The notes: generated by a model not told the origin, from the letters alone. A DNA stretch of 64,000 nucleotides from Sphaerimonospora sp050942215 (GCF_050942215.1 NZ_CP192056.1:496001-560000), one strand, 5' to 3'; positions 52,970-61,834 are shown, numbered from the stretch's first letter. Made by a program: numbers and translations.

Positions 52970-53758
52970 TCACTGTGGGCGGGCGTACCAGCGGCCCTCC
53001 CGGCCCCGGTCGACGATGAGGGGCACGCCGAAGGTCTGGGACAGGTTGTCGGGGGTCAGCACCGACTCGAGCGGTCCCTGGTCGACCACCGAGCCGTGCC
53101 GGAGCAGCAGCGCGTGGGTGAACCCCGCGGGGATCTCCTCGACGTGGTGGGTGACCAGCACCATCGTGGGGGACTTGGGGTCCTGGGCCAGTGCGCCCAG
53201 GCGGCGTACCAGATCCTCCCTGCCGCCCACGTCGAGTCCGGCGGCAGGCTCGTCGAGCAGCAGCAGTTCGGGGTCGGGCATCATGGCCCGGGCGATCTGC
53301 ACGCGCTTGCGCTCGCCCTCGGACAGCGTGGCGAACCTGCGGCGGATCAGATGCGCGCAGCCGAACTGGTCGATGAGCTCGACGGCCCGGGTCACGTCGT
53401 GCGAGTCGTACTCCTCGGTCCACCGGCCGAGGATCGCGTACGACGCGGTCAGCACGAGATCGATGACCTTCTCGTCCGGCGGGATCCGTTCGGCGAGCGC
53501 GGTACTGGCCAGGCCGATCCTGGGCCGCAGCTCGAACACGTCGGTCTGGCCCAGCCGTTCTCCGAGGATCTCGACCGCGCCCTCGGACGGGTAGAGCAAC
53601 GCCCCGGCCACCTGCAGCAGGGTCGTCTTCCCCGCACCGTTGGCACCGATGACGACCCAGCGCTCATCCTCCCGGACGCTCCAGTCGATGCCCCGCAGAA
53701 GGACGGCTCCGTCCCTGCGGACGGCCACGTCTTGAAACCGAAGCACCTGACCGCCCAT
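52970..53758 (-). CDS. ABC transporter ATP-binding protein
   Basis: 262 residues from ATG 53758, with AAGGGG upstream; the frame is open 17 codons further. Walker A GANGAGKTTLL, signature LSEGERKRVQIARAM, Walker B LLLLDEPAAGLD and the switch His in VTHHVEEI are complete. No permease is adjacent, so it may work with a distant partner or be one of the stand-alone ATPases with the EGERKR signature found in actinobacteria. Confidence 0.9.
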   Translation of the reverse strand: MGGQVLRFQDVAVRRDGAVLLRGIDWSVREDERWVVIGANGAGKTTLLQVAGALLYPSEGAVEILGERLGQTDVFELRPRIGLASTALAERIPPDEKVIDLVLTASYAILGRWTEEYDSHDVTRAVELIDQFGCAHLIRRRFATLSEGERKRVQIARAMMPDPELLLLDEPAAGLDVGGREDLVRRLGALAQDPKSPTMVLVTHHVEEIPAGFTHALLLRHGSVVDQGPLESVLTPDNLSQTFGVPLIVDRGREGRWYARPQ

Positions 53759-53812
53759 GTGGTCCCCTTCCCAAGGTTCTTTGCCTAAAACTATGGCAGG
53801 TGAGCGCATATC

Positions 53813-54562
53813 GTGGATCGGGTGCGCATCGATTCACCGGTCTCCGCCACGCTGGTCTCCTGGGGCAACTCCTGGCTGGCCGGACATACCGGGCTGGACG
53901 ACGCGGTGGACCGGCTGGAAGCCGCCGCCGGCCCCCAGGTGGCGGCCGCCGACACGGCGGCGGACGGGGGCGAGTGCACGCTCCGCGCGTTCCTCGCTGA
54001 CCGGCGGATCGAGGGACTGTGCGCGCTGCGGCTGGCCCTGCCGGCGCCCGGTGATCCTCTGGGGCTCACCGGGCCCCCCGCGTTCAACGGCATCGCCATC
54101 GACGCGGGTCAGGCCGTGATAGCCGTACTGCCCGGCCGGTGCCTGGGCCTGGTTCCGGCCGCCGACCGGCGCGGCTCGTCCTACTCGGGGGTTCGCTGGA
54201 CCGTCCACGAGGCATCCGCCGCGCCGCCCGACCTGCCGTCTCTGGCGGAGGCGGAACGGGCGCTCACCATCGCCATGCGGGCGGCCACCGACGCGCTGCT
54301 GGCCGTCGCGGGGCCGGCCCAGGGGCTGCCGCCGGCCGCCCGGGGCGAGGGCGACGCCGAGGCCATGCTGGCGCCCGGCTATCCCGGGCGGGCACACCGG
54401 GTCGGCGTCCTCGCCGCCCGGCTCGCCCTCGCGCTGCGGCTCGCCGACGAACGCGGGCTGACGGCCGGGCAGATGGCCGTACGCGGGAAGGCGCTGCGCG
54501 ATCTCGACCGGGCCGTGCGGCGTGCCCGTGTCGCGGCCCACCACGCGATCATCCAGGTCTGA
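53813..54562 (+). CDS. conserved hypothetical actinobacterial protein
   Basis: 249 residues from GTG 53813. No motif that I recognise. The first half is mixed alpha/beta with LRAFLADRRIEGLCALRLALPAPGDP. The second half is strongly helical and alanine-rich (AERALTIAMRAATDALLAVAG, HRVGVLAARLALALRLADERGLTA) and ends in a basic helix. No signal peptide or membrane helix. Divergent from the ABC ATPase across 54 bp. Confidence 0.7.
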   Translation: MDRVRIDSPVSATLVSWGNSWLAGHTGLDDAVDRLEAAAGPQVAAADTAADGGECTLRAFLADRRIEGLCALRLALPAPGDPLGLTGPPAFNGIAIDAGQAVIAVLPGRCLGLVPAADRRGSSYSGVRWTVHEASAAPPDLPSLAEAERALTIAMRAATDALLAVAGPAQGLPPAARGEGDAEAMLAPGYPGRAHRVGVLAARLALALRLADERGLTAGQMAVRGKALRDLDRAVRRARVAAHHAIIQV

Positions 54563-54627
54563 GCGAGGCGTGCCGTACCACCCAGACGTGGAACATCGGT
54601 CCCGGCGGCGGCCGTACGGATCGAAGG

Positions 54628-55536
54628 TCAGTCCGCGGGACGGACCTGGACGATGCCGTCCTGACGCAGGCGCGTCTCGAATGACGGCTGGCGCGCGGTG
54701 GCCGGACCGTGCACCACGGAGCCGTCGGAGATGCGGAAGACGCTGCCGTGCCACGGGCAGACCACGCACGGGTCGCCCCCGTTGACCGTGACGTGGCCCT
54801 GGTGCAGAGGGCCGGAGAGATGGGCGCAGTCGTCGGCCAGCACGCTCACCCCGTCGCCGAGGCGCAGGACGAACAGGTCGATGTAGCCCAGACGCCGCCG
54901 GACCGGCCGGCCGTTGGGCAGGTCCTTGAGCGCACAGAGATCGTGCCAGCCGAGCGGCATGAGGTGGCTGACCGGCTGGGCGTGGTTGCTTCCGGCCCCC
55001 TGCCGATAGGCGAGATGACCGCCGAGATAGCCGCCCGCGCTCGCCGCACTGAGCCCGGCGTACCCCAGAACGCGTCCGGCCCGCTCCCGCCCGGCCATCC
55101 GCAGGAGCAGCGAGCCCGTGTAGAACGTGGCGGCCGTGATGTTGGTGAGTGCGTGTACCAGGCCGACACGCTGCTGCTCCCGGTGGAGGGCCGACCAGTC
55201 CGTGAGACCGGCCGCCGCGGTGGGCAGTGCCGAGCCGAGTCCGGTGGCGATCAGCATCCGTGCGGCCCGCGGGTCCGCTCTGGAGAAGTCCAGCAAGGCG
55301 GAGGCCATCCAGCAGCCGAAGGTGACCATCGCGCCGGCCGGATGCAGGGGGTGACCGATCGGAACCCCGTGCAGGACGTCCCTTAACCTGCCGGTGCCGA
55401 GCCTCTGGCACACCGCTTTGGAGATCTTGTATATGGGCCGGTCGAGGACTGTGGTCCGTTCGAGCCCGTCGAGGAGATCCGCGGACCGGATCATCCGGGG
55501 CCGGCCCGCGCGCCGCGACCTGGTCGTCTCTTCCAT
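54628..55536 (-). CDS. DUF2231 membrane protein with Rieske [2Fe-2S] domain
   Basis: 302 residues from ATG 55536. The first 180 residues form a DUF2231 domain (HGVPIGHPLHPAGAMVTFGCWMAS) with about four transmembrane helices. The C-terminal 110 residues form a Rieske domain whose ligands are complete: CAHLSG and CPWHGSVF. The fusion suggests a membrane redox protein that passes electrons. No partner oxygenase or cytochrome genes are near. Confidence 0.9.
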   Translation of the reverse strand: MEETTRSRRAGRPRMIRSADLLDGLERTTVLDRPIYKISKAVCQRLGTGRLRDVLHGVPIGHPLHPAGAMVTFGCWMASALLDFSRADPRAARMLIATGLGSALPTAAAGLTDWSALHREQQRVGLVHALTNITAATFYTGSLLLRMAGRERAGRVLGYAGLSAASAGGYLGGHLAYRQGAGSNHAQPVSHLMPLGWHDLCALKDLPNGRPVRRRLGYIDLFVLRLGDGVSVLADDCAHLSGPLHQGHVTVNGGDPCVVCPWHGSVFRISDGSVVHGPATARQPSFETRLRQDGIVQVRPAD

Positions 55537-55594
55537 CTTCAGCCCCCCTAACACCGGAGCACTTACCCCCGATAGAGGAGCCTTCACGGTTGGA

Positions 55595-55801
55595 TCACGC
55601 GGAGAAGCCGCGGCCGACCTCCTCGACCTCACGGACCAGGTCGAAGCGCGGGTCACGGTAGAGGCGCGCACCGAAGCCGGTACGGTTGACGGTCCACTGC
55701 AGCTCTCGCGCCCATCTGTCCTGATCTGCGCATAGTGCCCGGTCTGCCAGATTCATGTGGGTCTTGATTAGTAATAGCCAGTTGCTACCGTGGGGATGCA
55801 T
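55595..55801 (-). CDS. 68-aa hypothetical protein divergent from the XRE gene
   Basis: ATG 55801 has AAAGGAG 6 nt upstream, a good ribosome site. The protein (MHPHGSNWLLLIKTHMNLADRAL, then RWARELQWTVNRTGFG and a charged end) is soluble, with a predicted first helix. Family not recognised. It lies 361 bp from the divergent XRE regulator, whose promoter region it shares, so it may be a member of the XRE-DUF397 system. Confidence 0.6.
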   Translation of the reverse strand: MHPHGSNWLLLIKTHMNLADRALCADQDRWARELQWTVNRTGFGARLYRDPRFDLVREVEEVGRGFSA

Positions 55802-56161
55802 AGGAGACTCCTTTTCGGGTGGCATCGAGGTGGAGTGCTCATGTGCTTTCTCCGGGCCGGAGGTGGCGGCCTTCGGCCCGGCCGTGGCGGTTTCCGGTGG
55901 GACTGTGTCGATTTCCCGCGGAACGTTCTCGGACCGTATCCCCGCGTCGGATCGTGCCCCCGTCGGTCGTGTCCCGTTGAGACGCGAGACACCTTCCCTG
56001 TACCGATCGTGACGCAGGACGGATATCGCTGCAATACTTGACGAAAGGAAACTTGCAAGGATCTTTTCGGCGTACGCCGTACCATGCGGTGCAAGTTGCA
56101 TCAGCGGGGGAACGGGTAGCCTTCGGAGGTAGTTGCAGCGCGGCGAAGGAGGTCGGTCGGG
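55802..56161. promoter_or_regulatory. divergent promoter region with TTGCA palindromes
   Basis: CTTGCAAG (56052-56059) and TGCAA-G-TTGCA (56090-56100) are perfect palindromes 38 bp apart. The 8-bp arms AACTTGCA and TGCAAGTT at 56050 and 56090 also form an inverted repeat. They lie 60-110 bp before the XRE start, so they are candidate operators for that regulator. The rest of the gap shows nothing. Confidence 0.5.
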
Positions 56162-57016
56162 ATGCCGGGTCATGGCAGTCCCACCGTCCGCAGACGGCGG
56201 CTCGGTCAGGAACTCCGCCGGCTGAGGGAGCGCGCCGAGTTGACCGGAGACCAGGTGGCCGCCCGGCTGGGCTGGTCGGCGGCGAAGGTCAGCCGGATCG
56301 AGACGGCCAGGACCTCGCCACGCGAGAGCGACATAGAGGCGCTCCTGGTGATCTACATGGTAGATTCTGACCATCGCCGAGAGCTGCTGGCCCTGCATCG
56401 GGACGCCAACAGAAGAGGCTGGTGGGAAGAGTATCGGGACTCCCTGCCCAAGGAATACACGACTTTCCTGGGGCTGGAGGCCGAGGCCGTGATGGCACGC
56501 AACTGGGAACCCCAGGTGGTGCCGGGTCTGTTCCAGACCGAGTCGTACGTCCGGGCCATGATGGAGAGCGGACAGCGGAGCACCTTGGATCCGCCCGGTG
56601 GTCTCCGGAGCCGGATCAAGGTCCGGATGGCCCGTCAGGAAGCCGTCCTCCACGGGGAGAACCCGCCCGAGATCTCAGTCGTCCTGGAGGAGTCGGTCCT
56701 GCTGCGGCCGTTCGGCGGAGACGAGGTCATGCGGGAACAGCTCCGGCGTCTGGTCGAAGTCTCCGAACTCCCGCGCGTCGCGCTGCGGGTGCTCCCGTTG
56801 GACACGGAGCATCCGATAAACACCGGGGCGTTCTCCCACCTCAAGCTGCCGGAGTTTCACGATGTCGTGTACCTGGAGGCGCTGCTGGGCGGGCGTCTGA
56901 TCGAGGACGAGGCGATCGTCTATCGCTATGAGGTCGCCTTCGACTATCTCGAGACGAAGGCTCTCGATGTAAGCGCTTCCCGGAAGCGTATAGAGAAGAC
57001 CATCAGCCGCTGGTGA
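56162..57016 (+). CDS. XRE-family regulator with DUF5753
   Basis: 284 residues. A helix-turn-helix (about 14-70: LGQELRRLRERAELTGDQVAARLGWSAAKVSRIE) precedes a DUF5753 domain (about 85-275: EAEAVMARNWEPQVVPGLFQTESYVRAMM, LPLDTEHPINTGAFSHLKL). Pairs of this regulator with a small DUF397 protein are numerous in filamentous actinomycetes and affect development and antibiotic production. The DUF397 gene follows 29 bp downstream. Confidence 0.93.
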   Translation: MPGHGSPTVRRRRLGQELRRLRERAELTGDQVAARLGWSAAKVSRIETARTSPRESDIEALLVIYMVDSDHRRELLALHRDANRRGWWEEYRDSLPKEYTTFLGLEAEAVMARNWEPQVVPGLFQTESYVRAMMESGQRSTLDPPGGLRSRIKVRMARQEAVLHGENPPEISVVLEESVLLRPFGGDEVMREQLRRLVEVSELPRVALRVLPLDTEHPINTGAFSHLKLPEFHDVVYLEALLGGRLIEDEAIVYRYEVAFDYLETKALDVSASRKRIEKTISRW

Positions 57017-57045
57017 CGAGCCCGCGGCGGGGAGAACGATATTTC

Positions 57046-57246
57046 ATGAAATCAACTGAGCTGTCCGGCTGGCGTAAGAGCAGCCGGAGCGCGAATAACT
57101 GCGCCTGCGTCGAGGTCGCACCCCTGCCCGGCGGGCAGGTGGGGGTACGCGACAGCAAGGACCGGAGCGGCCCCGTGCTCGTTTTCACCCCGGCCGAATG
57201 GGACGCGTTCATCGGCGGCGTCAAGGACGGCGAATTCGACCTCTGA
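57046..57246 (+). CDS. DUF397 protein
   Basis: 66 residues from ATG 57046. The family pattern is clear: GWRKSSRSANNCACVEVAPLPGG then VGVRDSKDRSGPVLVFTPAEWDAFIGGVKDGEFD. It is the usual partner of DUF5753 XRE regulators and probably binds and modulates the upstream one. Confidence 0.93.
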   Translation: MKSTELSGWRKSSRSANNCACVEVAPLPGGQVGVRDSKDRSGPVLVFTPAEWDAFIGGVKDGEFDL

Positions 57247-57257
57247 CCGGACGGCGA

Positions 57258-57291
57258 CCCCTGCCAGGGCGGCGCGGCGTCCGGGCAGGGG
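57258..57291. terminator. hairpin between convergent DUF397 and ankyrin genes
   Basis: CCCCTGCC pairs with GGCAGGGG around an 18-nt loop 12 bp past the DUF397 stop. Symmetric, so it may end transcripts from both sides. Confidence 0.55.
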
Positions 57292-57366
57292 CGGTACGGC
57301 GTGATGCGGCGTCGCGGCCGGCCGGTGGGGCAGACCCCCGGGAGGCGCTCATCCACGACATCACCG

Positions 57367-57762
57367 TCAGCCGGCCAGCAGATGAGCGCGGCCGAACATG
57401 GCGGCGGCGGCACGCGCGCTCGGTGTGCCGGCGTCGAGATCGGCGCCCGCGTCGCGAAGCACGGCCACGACCTCGTCGGCGCCCTTGAACAGGGCGCCGG
57501 CGATCGGCGCCTGATCGCGCGCGTTGCGCAGGTCCGGATCGGCGCCGCGAGCGAGCAGCGCGCGTACGGTCCCCGCGTGCCCGTGGTAGGCCGCGAGCAT
57601 GAGCAGGGTGTTGGCATCGGGATCAGCGGTGTCCACGGGCAGCCCATGGTCGATGAACTCCATCAGCTGCTCGGTGTCCCCGTCCCGTGCCAGGTCCATG
57701 GCGATCGCCACGACCCGCTCGACCTGCTCCGGAGCCAGTCCGCCCGGCCCACCGCCGCTCAT
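57367..57762 (-). CDS. ankyrin-repeat protein downstream of catalase
   Basis: 131 residues with three to four ankyrin repeats (DGDTEQLMEFIDHGLPVDTADPDANTLLMLAAYHGHAGTVRALLARGADPDLRN and so on). Ankyrin proteins encoded beside catalase genes in other bacteria support full catalase activity. It is the third gene of the fur-katA-ankyrin series and is separated from katA by 111 bp with a strong hairpin. Confidence 0.92.
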   Translation of the reverse strand: MSGGGPGGLAPEQVERVVAIAMDLARDGDTEQLMEFIDHGLPVDTADPDANTLLMLAAYHGHAGTVRALLARGADPDLRNARDQAPIAGALFKGADEVVAVLRDAGADLDAGTPSARAAAAMFGRAHLLAG

Positions 57763-57802
57763 GGGCGCCTCTCCTGATCACGCCTGGGAAATCGAGTCCG
57801 GC

Positions 57803-57830
57803 CCCGGCGTGGTGCGCGCACCACGCCGGG
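57803..57830. terminator. 28-bp perfect palindrome between katA and the ankyrin gene
   Basis: CCCGGCGTGGTGCG followed by its exact complement, 44 bp beyond the katA stop. In RNA it would make a very stable hairpin without a U-tract. It may partly terminate katA transcripts so that less ankyrin message is made, or protect the katA 3' end. Confidence 0.7.
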
Positions 57831-57873
57831 ATGGTGTTCACCGGAATGAGGAGGAACCGCCGATGGCGGAGCC

Positions 57874-59337
57874 TCAGATCTGGCCGGCGGCCAGCGCGTC
57901 GATCGCCTTGCGCACGCCCTCGCCGTAGGCGGGGTCGGCCTGGGTGCAGTTGGCGATGTGCCGTTCGATCGTCGCCTGCGAGGCGCCGTTGATCGCCCGC
58001 GCGGTGTTCTCGAAGAGCACCTGCTGCTGCTCGGGAGACATGTTCCGGAACAGGATGCCGGGCTGCTCGTAGTAGTTGTCGTCGTCCTCGCGGTAGTTGA
58101 ACCGGTCGGCGACGGCGCCGACGGCCTGGCTCGGCTCGCGGTAGGCGGGCTGCTCCTGCCAGCGGCCGTACGAGTTCGGCTCGATGCCCGGAGTGGAGCC
58201 CTGGTTGCCGTCGACGCGCATGGCGCCGTCACGGTGGAACGAGTTGACCGGGCACCTCGGCGCGTTGACCGGGATCTGGTGGTGGTTCACACCCAGGCGG
58301 TACCGCTGGGCGTCACCGTAGGAGAACAGCCGGCCCTGCAGCATCTTGTCGGGCGAGAACCCGATGCCCGGCACCACGTTGGCCGGGGAGAACGCGGCCT
58401 GCTCCACGTCGGCGAAGTAGTTGTCGGGGTTGCGGTTCAGCTCCCACTCGCCGACCTCGATCAGCGGGTAGTCCTTCTTCGACCACACCTTGGTGAGGTC
58501 GAAGGGGTGATACCGGTAGGTCTCGGCGTCGGCCTCCGGCATGATCTGGACGTAGAGCTTCCACTTCGGGAAGTCGCCCCTCTCGATCGCCTCGTAGAGG
58601 TCGCGCTGGTGCGACTCGCGGTCCTTGCCGATCAGCGCCTCGGCCTCGGCGTCGGTGAGGTTCTTGATGCCCTGCTGGGTGCGGTGGTGGAACTTCACCC
58701 AGAACCGCTCGCCCTGGGCGTTGTGGAAGCTGTAGGTGTGCGAGCCGAACCCGTGCATGTGACGGTAGGACGCGGGAATGCCGCGATCCGACATCACGAT
58801 CGTGACCTGGTGCAGAGCCTCGGGCAGGTTGGTCCAGAAGTCCCAGTTGTTCTCGGCGTCACGCAGGTTGGTGCGCGGGTCGCGCTTCACCGCGTGGTTG
58901 AGGTCGGGGAACTTCAGCGGGTCGCGGAAGAAGAACACGGGGGTGTTGTTGCCGACGAGGTCCCAGTTGCCCTCTTCGGTGTAGAACTTCACCGCGAAGC
59001 CGCGGATGTCCCGCTCGGCGTCGGCCGCGCCGCGCTCGCCGGCGACGGTCGAGAAGCGGGCGAACATCTCGGTCTGCTTGCCGACCTCTGAGAAGATCTT
59101 GGCGCTGGTGTACTGGGTGATGTCGTTGGTCACCGTGAAGGTGCCGAACGCGCCCGATCCCTTCGCGTGCATCCGGCGCTCCGGAATGACCTCGCGGTCG
59201 AAATGGGCGAGCTTCTCCAGGAACCACACGTCCTGGAGAAGCATCGGGCCGCGGGGCCCGGCGGTCAGGGAGTTCTGGTTGTCGGGCACCGGCGCGCCGG
59301 CGACGGTGGTCAGCGGCTTCTGGTTGTTCGCAGGCAA
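57874..59337 (-). CDS. katA: catalase (clade 3, monofunctional heme)
   Basis: 487 residues from TTG 59337, with AGAGGAG 6 nt upstream. This gives the typical clade-3 start (LPANNQKPLTT); an in-frame ATG 19 codons upstream would add an unusual leader. Catalytic His lies in HFDREVIPERRMHAKGSGAFG, Asn in GNWDLVGNNTPVFF, and the heme-ligand Tyr in RLFSYGDAQRYRLGVNH. It decomposes hydrogen peroxide. The Fur-family gene lies just upstream on the same strand. Confidence 0.96.
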   Translation of the reverse strand: MPANNQKPLTTVAGAPVPDNQNSLTAGPRGPMLLQDVWFLEKLAHFDREVIPERRMHAKGSGAFGTFTVTNDITQYTSAKIFSEVGKQTEMFARFSTVAGERGAADAERDIRGFAVKFYTEEGNWDLVGNNTPVFFFRDPLKFPDLNHAVKRDPRTNLRDAENNWDFWTNLPEALHQVTIVMSDRGIPASYRHMHGFGSHTYSFHNAQGERFWVKFHHRTQQGIKNLTDAEAEALIGKDRESHQRDLYEAIERGDFPKWKLYVQIMPEADAETYRYHPFDLTKVWSKKDYPLIEVGEWELNRNPDNYFADVEQAAFSPANVVPGIGFSPDKMLQGRLFSYGDAQRYRLGVNHHQIPVNAPRCPVNSFHRDGAMRVDGNQGSTPGIEPNSYGRWQEQPAYREPSQAVGAVADRFNYREDDDNYYEQPGILFRNMSPEQQQVLFENTARAINGASQATIERHIANCTQADPAYGEGVRKAIDALAAGQI

Positions 59338-59411
59338 GGTCGCTCCTCTTGGTGGTGTTCGGGGTGCTCGTTCATCGCGGGATGCGACGATCACGCAGGA
59401 CGGGCCCGATG

Positions 59412-59426
59412 GATCACGTAGTGATC
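59412..59426. promoter_or_regulatory. GATCAC-GTA-GTGATC palindrome upstream of katA
   Basis: Perfect 6-bp arms, 75 bp before the katA start and 11 bp past the fur stop. Nearly identical to the palindrome at 30190-30204 before the DUF309 gene. It may serve a katA-specific promoter in the fur-katA gap. Confidence 0.5.
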
Positions 59427-59436
59427 GCCATGTCGG

Positions 59437-59919
59437 TCATAGGGCCGTCCTCCGGGGCTTCTGTTGGGGTGAAGCGGATTCAACAGATGTCGAGTCGACT
59501 GGAGCGCGGCCGGTGAGCCGGCAATCGGGGCAAAAGCCCCAGTAAATGACGTCCGCTTCGTCGATCAGGTACCCGGCGTCGTACGCCGGTTCGAGGCACG
59601 GTGCGTGTCCCACCGCGCAGTCGACGTCCGTGACTCTCGCGCACTGCCGGCAGACCAGGTGGTGATGGTTGTCTCCCACCCGCGTCTCGTACCGCGTCGG
59701 GCTTCCCGCGGGCTCGATCCGGCGAAGCAGCCCGCCGCGTTGCAGCGCGTTCAGCGAGTCGTAGACGGCCTGAAGGGACACCTGTCCGACCCGTCGGCAG
59801 ACGCCGCGGTGGATGGCCTCCACGTCGAGGTGGTCGCCTTCACGCACGGTCTGCAAAATCGCCAGGCGGGCGGCCGTCACCCGGAGCCCGGCCTGTCTGA
59901 GTCGGTCGGTGTCCTGCAC
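59437..59919 (-). CDS. Fur-family peroxide/metal regulator (FurA/CatR type)
   Basis: 160 residues from GTG 59919. Winged helix (LRVTAARLAILQTVREGDHLDVEAIHRGV, VSLQAVYDSLNALQRGGLL), then the metal-binding NHHHLVCRQCARVTDVDC and the second zinc pair CPDC. A regulator of this type directly before katA matches the CatR/FurA arrangement in Streptomyces and mycobacteria, where it represses itself and the catalase until peroxide oxidises it. The last 20 residues are a polar tail. Confidence 0.93.
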   Translation of the reverse strand: MQDTDRLRQAGLRVTAARLAILQTVREGDHLDVEAIHRGVCRRVGQVSLQAVYDSLNALQRGGLLRRIEPAGSPTRYETRVGDNHHHLVCRQCARVTDVDCAVGHAPCLEPAYDAGYLIDEADVIYWGFCPDCRLTGRAPVDSTSVESASPQQKPRRTAL

Positions 59920-59938
59920 ACGTCCACGTTAGCAGCAA

Positions 59939-59955
59939 ACCTGAACAGTTCAAGT
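59939..59955. promoter_or_regulatory. candidate FurA/CatR operator
   Basis: ACCTGAACAGTTCAAGT, a 17-bp imperfect palindrome (8-bp arms, one mismatch) 20 bp upstream of the fur start. Its position and AT-rich spacing fit the autoregulatory box of FurA-type regulators. Confidence 0.65.
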
Positions 59956-60034
59956 AAAGGAAATAACCAAGTTTTCGACGCTCGGAACGTCGGTGTGAGC
60001 AGGTCGTGACCCGGAGCTGGCATGCTCGGGTGCC

Positions 60035-61129
60035 GTGAGACGTGAGCCCCTTGCCGTGACCCTCCTCGCCCTCCTCCTCCCCACAGCCTGCACCGCTGCG
60101 GAAGGGGAGCCCACGCCCACGCCGGTGGAGCAGCGGGCGACCAGTGCCGCACCGTCTCCCAAGCCGCGGCCCCGGCCGTACACGATCTCCTTCGCGGGGG
60201 ACGTGCACTTCGAGGGCATCCTGCGCGCCCGGCTCGACCGCGATCCGCGAACGGCTCTCGGACCCATCGCCGCGGTCCTGCGCAAGTCGGATCTCACGGC
60301 GCTCAACCTCGAGACGGCCATCACCACCGGAGGCAGGCCCGCCCCGGGCAAGCAGTACACGTTCCGGGCGCCGGCCTCGGCGTTCACCGCGTTGAAGGCG
60401 GCCGGGGTCGACGTCGTGACCATGGCCAACAACCACGGCATGGACTACATGGAGAGCGGCCTGGCCGACACACTCACCGCGATCAAGAAGTCCAGGTTCC
60501 CGGTGATCGGCATCGGCAAGAACGACACCGAGGCCTTCCGCCCGTTCCGGGCGACGGTGAAGGGCAACCGCGTGTCGATCATCGGCGCCACCCAGGTGCT
60601 CGACACCGAGTTCATCCAGTCCTGGACGGCGGGGCCGGACAAGGCGGGCCTGGCCTCGGCGAAGGACGAGCCGCGTCTCATCCGTGCGGTACGGCAGGCG
60701 CGCAAGAACTCCGACACGGTCATCGTCTTCCTGCACTGGGGGGCCGAACTGGTCAAGTGCCCCACCCCCGTGCAGCGCGGCCTGGCCGACAAGCTCATCA
60801 AGGCGGGCGCCGACGTGATCGTGGGCAGCCACGCGCACATCCTGCTCGGCGGCGGATATTCCGGCCGGGCCTATGTCCAGTACGGCCTGGGCAACTTCGT
60901 CTTCTACAACTGGGGGCCGGAGACCGGTGCGACCGGCGTGCTGACCCTGCGGATCAATGGCAGAAAGGTGCTCGGCGACCAGTGGACGCCGGCCCGCATC
61001 GACGGAGGCGTCCCGATCCCCCTGAGCGGCGACGCCAAACGGCAGGCGCTCGCCAACTACCGGGCGCTGCGGGGCTGCACCGGATTGTCGGCAACGCAAT
61101 CGGTGGCAAATCCGGCGGCTGACGGCTAA
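60035..61129 (+). CDS. CapA-family lipoprotein (poly-gamma-glutamate-type metallophosphatase)
   Basis: 364 residues from GTG 60035. The N-terminus is a lipoprotein signal (LALLLPTAC, Cys19). The CapA domain shows FAGDVHFEG, LNLETAITTGG, TMANNHGMDYM, VFLHWGAE and GSHAHILLG, the calcineurin-like metal sites. CapA relatives take part in capsule or cell-wall polymer handling, though no capB/capC are nearby, so poly-glutamate synthesis is not implied. Anchored outside the cell. Confidence 0.92.
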   Translation: MRREPLAVTLLALLLPTACTAAEGEPTPTPVEQRATSAAPSPKPRPRPYTISFAGDVHFEGILRARLDRDPRTALGPIAAVLRKSDLTALNLETAITTGGRPAPGKQYTFRAPASAFTALKAAGVDVVTMANNHGMDYMESGLADTLTAIKKSRFPVIGIGKNDTEAFRPFRATVKGNRVSIIGATQVLDTEFIQSWTAGPDKAGLASAKDEPRLIRAVRQARKNSDTVIVFLHWGAELVKCPTPVQRGLADKLIKAGADVIVGSHAHILLGGGYSGRAYVQYGLGNFVFYNWGPETGATGVLTLRINGRKVLGDQWTPARIDGGVPIPLSGDAKRQALANYRALRGCTGLSATQSVANPAADG

Positions 61130-61168
61130 GCACTGACCGAGGCGGCGGGAAAAGGGCAAGATGGATGA

Positions 61169-61834
61169 GTGTCCAGCCAGCCTGTCGGGGAAAGTCAGCG
61201 GTCGGTGGATCCTCTGCGCCGCAGGCCCTCCCAGCGCCGGAGCGCGCGGAGGGTGGAGCGGATGCTCGACGCGTGCGCGGAGCTGCTCGACGAAGTCGGT
61301 TACGAGGCCCTGTCCACCACCCGGGTCGCCGAGCGGGCCGGTGTCGCCGTCGGCTCGGTCTACCAGTTCTTTCCTGACAAGCGGGCACTCAACGACGCCG
61401 TGACGAGGCGGAACGTCGAGGTGTTCGTGGCCAGGGTGGGCCGCCGCTTCATCAGCGAGGACTACGCCGGATGGTGGGACGCGGTGGACGCGATCATCGA
61501 CGAGTACGTCGACATGCACCGGAACGTCCCCGGTTTTCGCTCGCTCCACTTCGGCGATGTCTTCGATCTCAACCTCCTCGACTCGGTGGCCGACAACAAC
61601 ACCGTGATCGCCGGACGCCTCCGGGCGCTGCTGCTCGCCGAGCTCGGGCTCGTGGACAGTGAGGACCTGGATCGTGCCATTCTCGTCGCCGTCGAGGCCG
61701 GCGACGCCGTACTGAAGCTCGCCTTCCGGCACGACCCGGACGGCGCGCCCGAGATCGTCGCGGAGGCGAAGCAGTTGGTACGGGGTTACCTCTCCCGGCA
61801 GTTGCTGTCTGAGGAGGCGCCGAATCCGAGCTGA
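61169..61834 (+). CDS. TetR-family transcriptional regulator
   Basis: 221 residues from GTG 61169. A typical helix-turn-helix (ACAELLDEVGYEALSTTRVAERAGVAVGSVYQFFPDKRALND) lies at about 34-76, then a helical ligand domain. Its 3' end overlaps the convergent gene by 49 bp. The target is not evident from the neighbours. Confidence 0.93.
   Translation: MSSQPVGESQRSVDPLRRRPSQRRSARRVERMLDACAELLDEVGYEALSTTRVAERAGVAVGSVYQFFPDKRALNDAVTRRNVEVFVARVGRRFISEDYAGWWDAVDAIIDEYVDMHRNVPGFRSLHFGDVFDLNLLDSVADNNTVIAGRLRALLLAELGLVDSEDLDRAILVAVEAGDAVLKLAFRHDPDGAPEIVAEAKQLVRGYLSRQLLSEEAPNPS

Noticed and set aside
60035..61129. Capsule (poly-gamma-glutamate) biosynthesis cluster
   Set aside because: Only the CapA-like lipoprotein is present; no capB/capC-type ligase genes adjoin.
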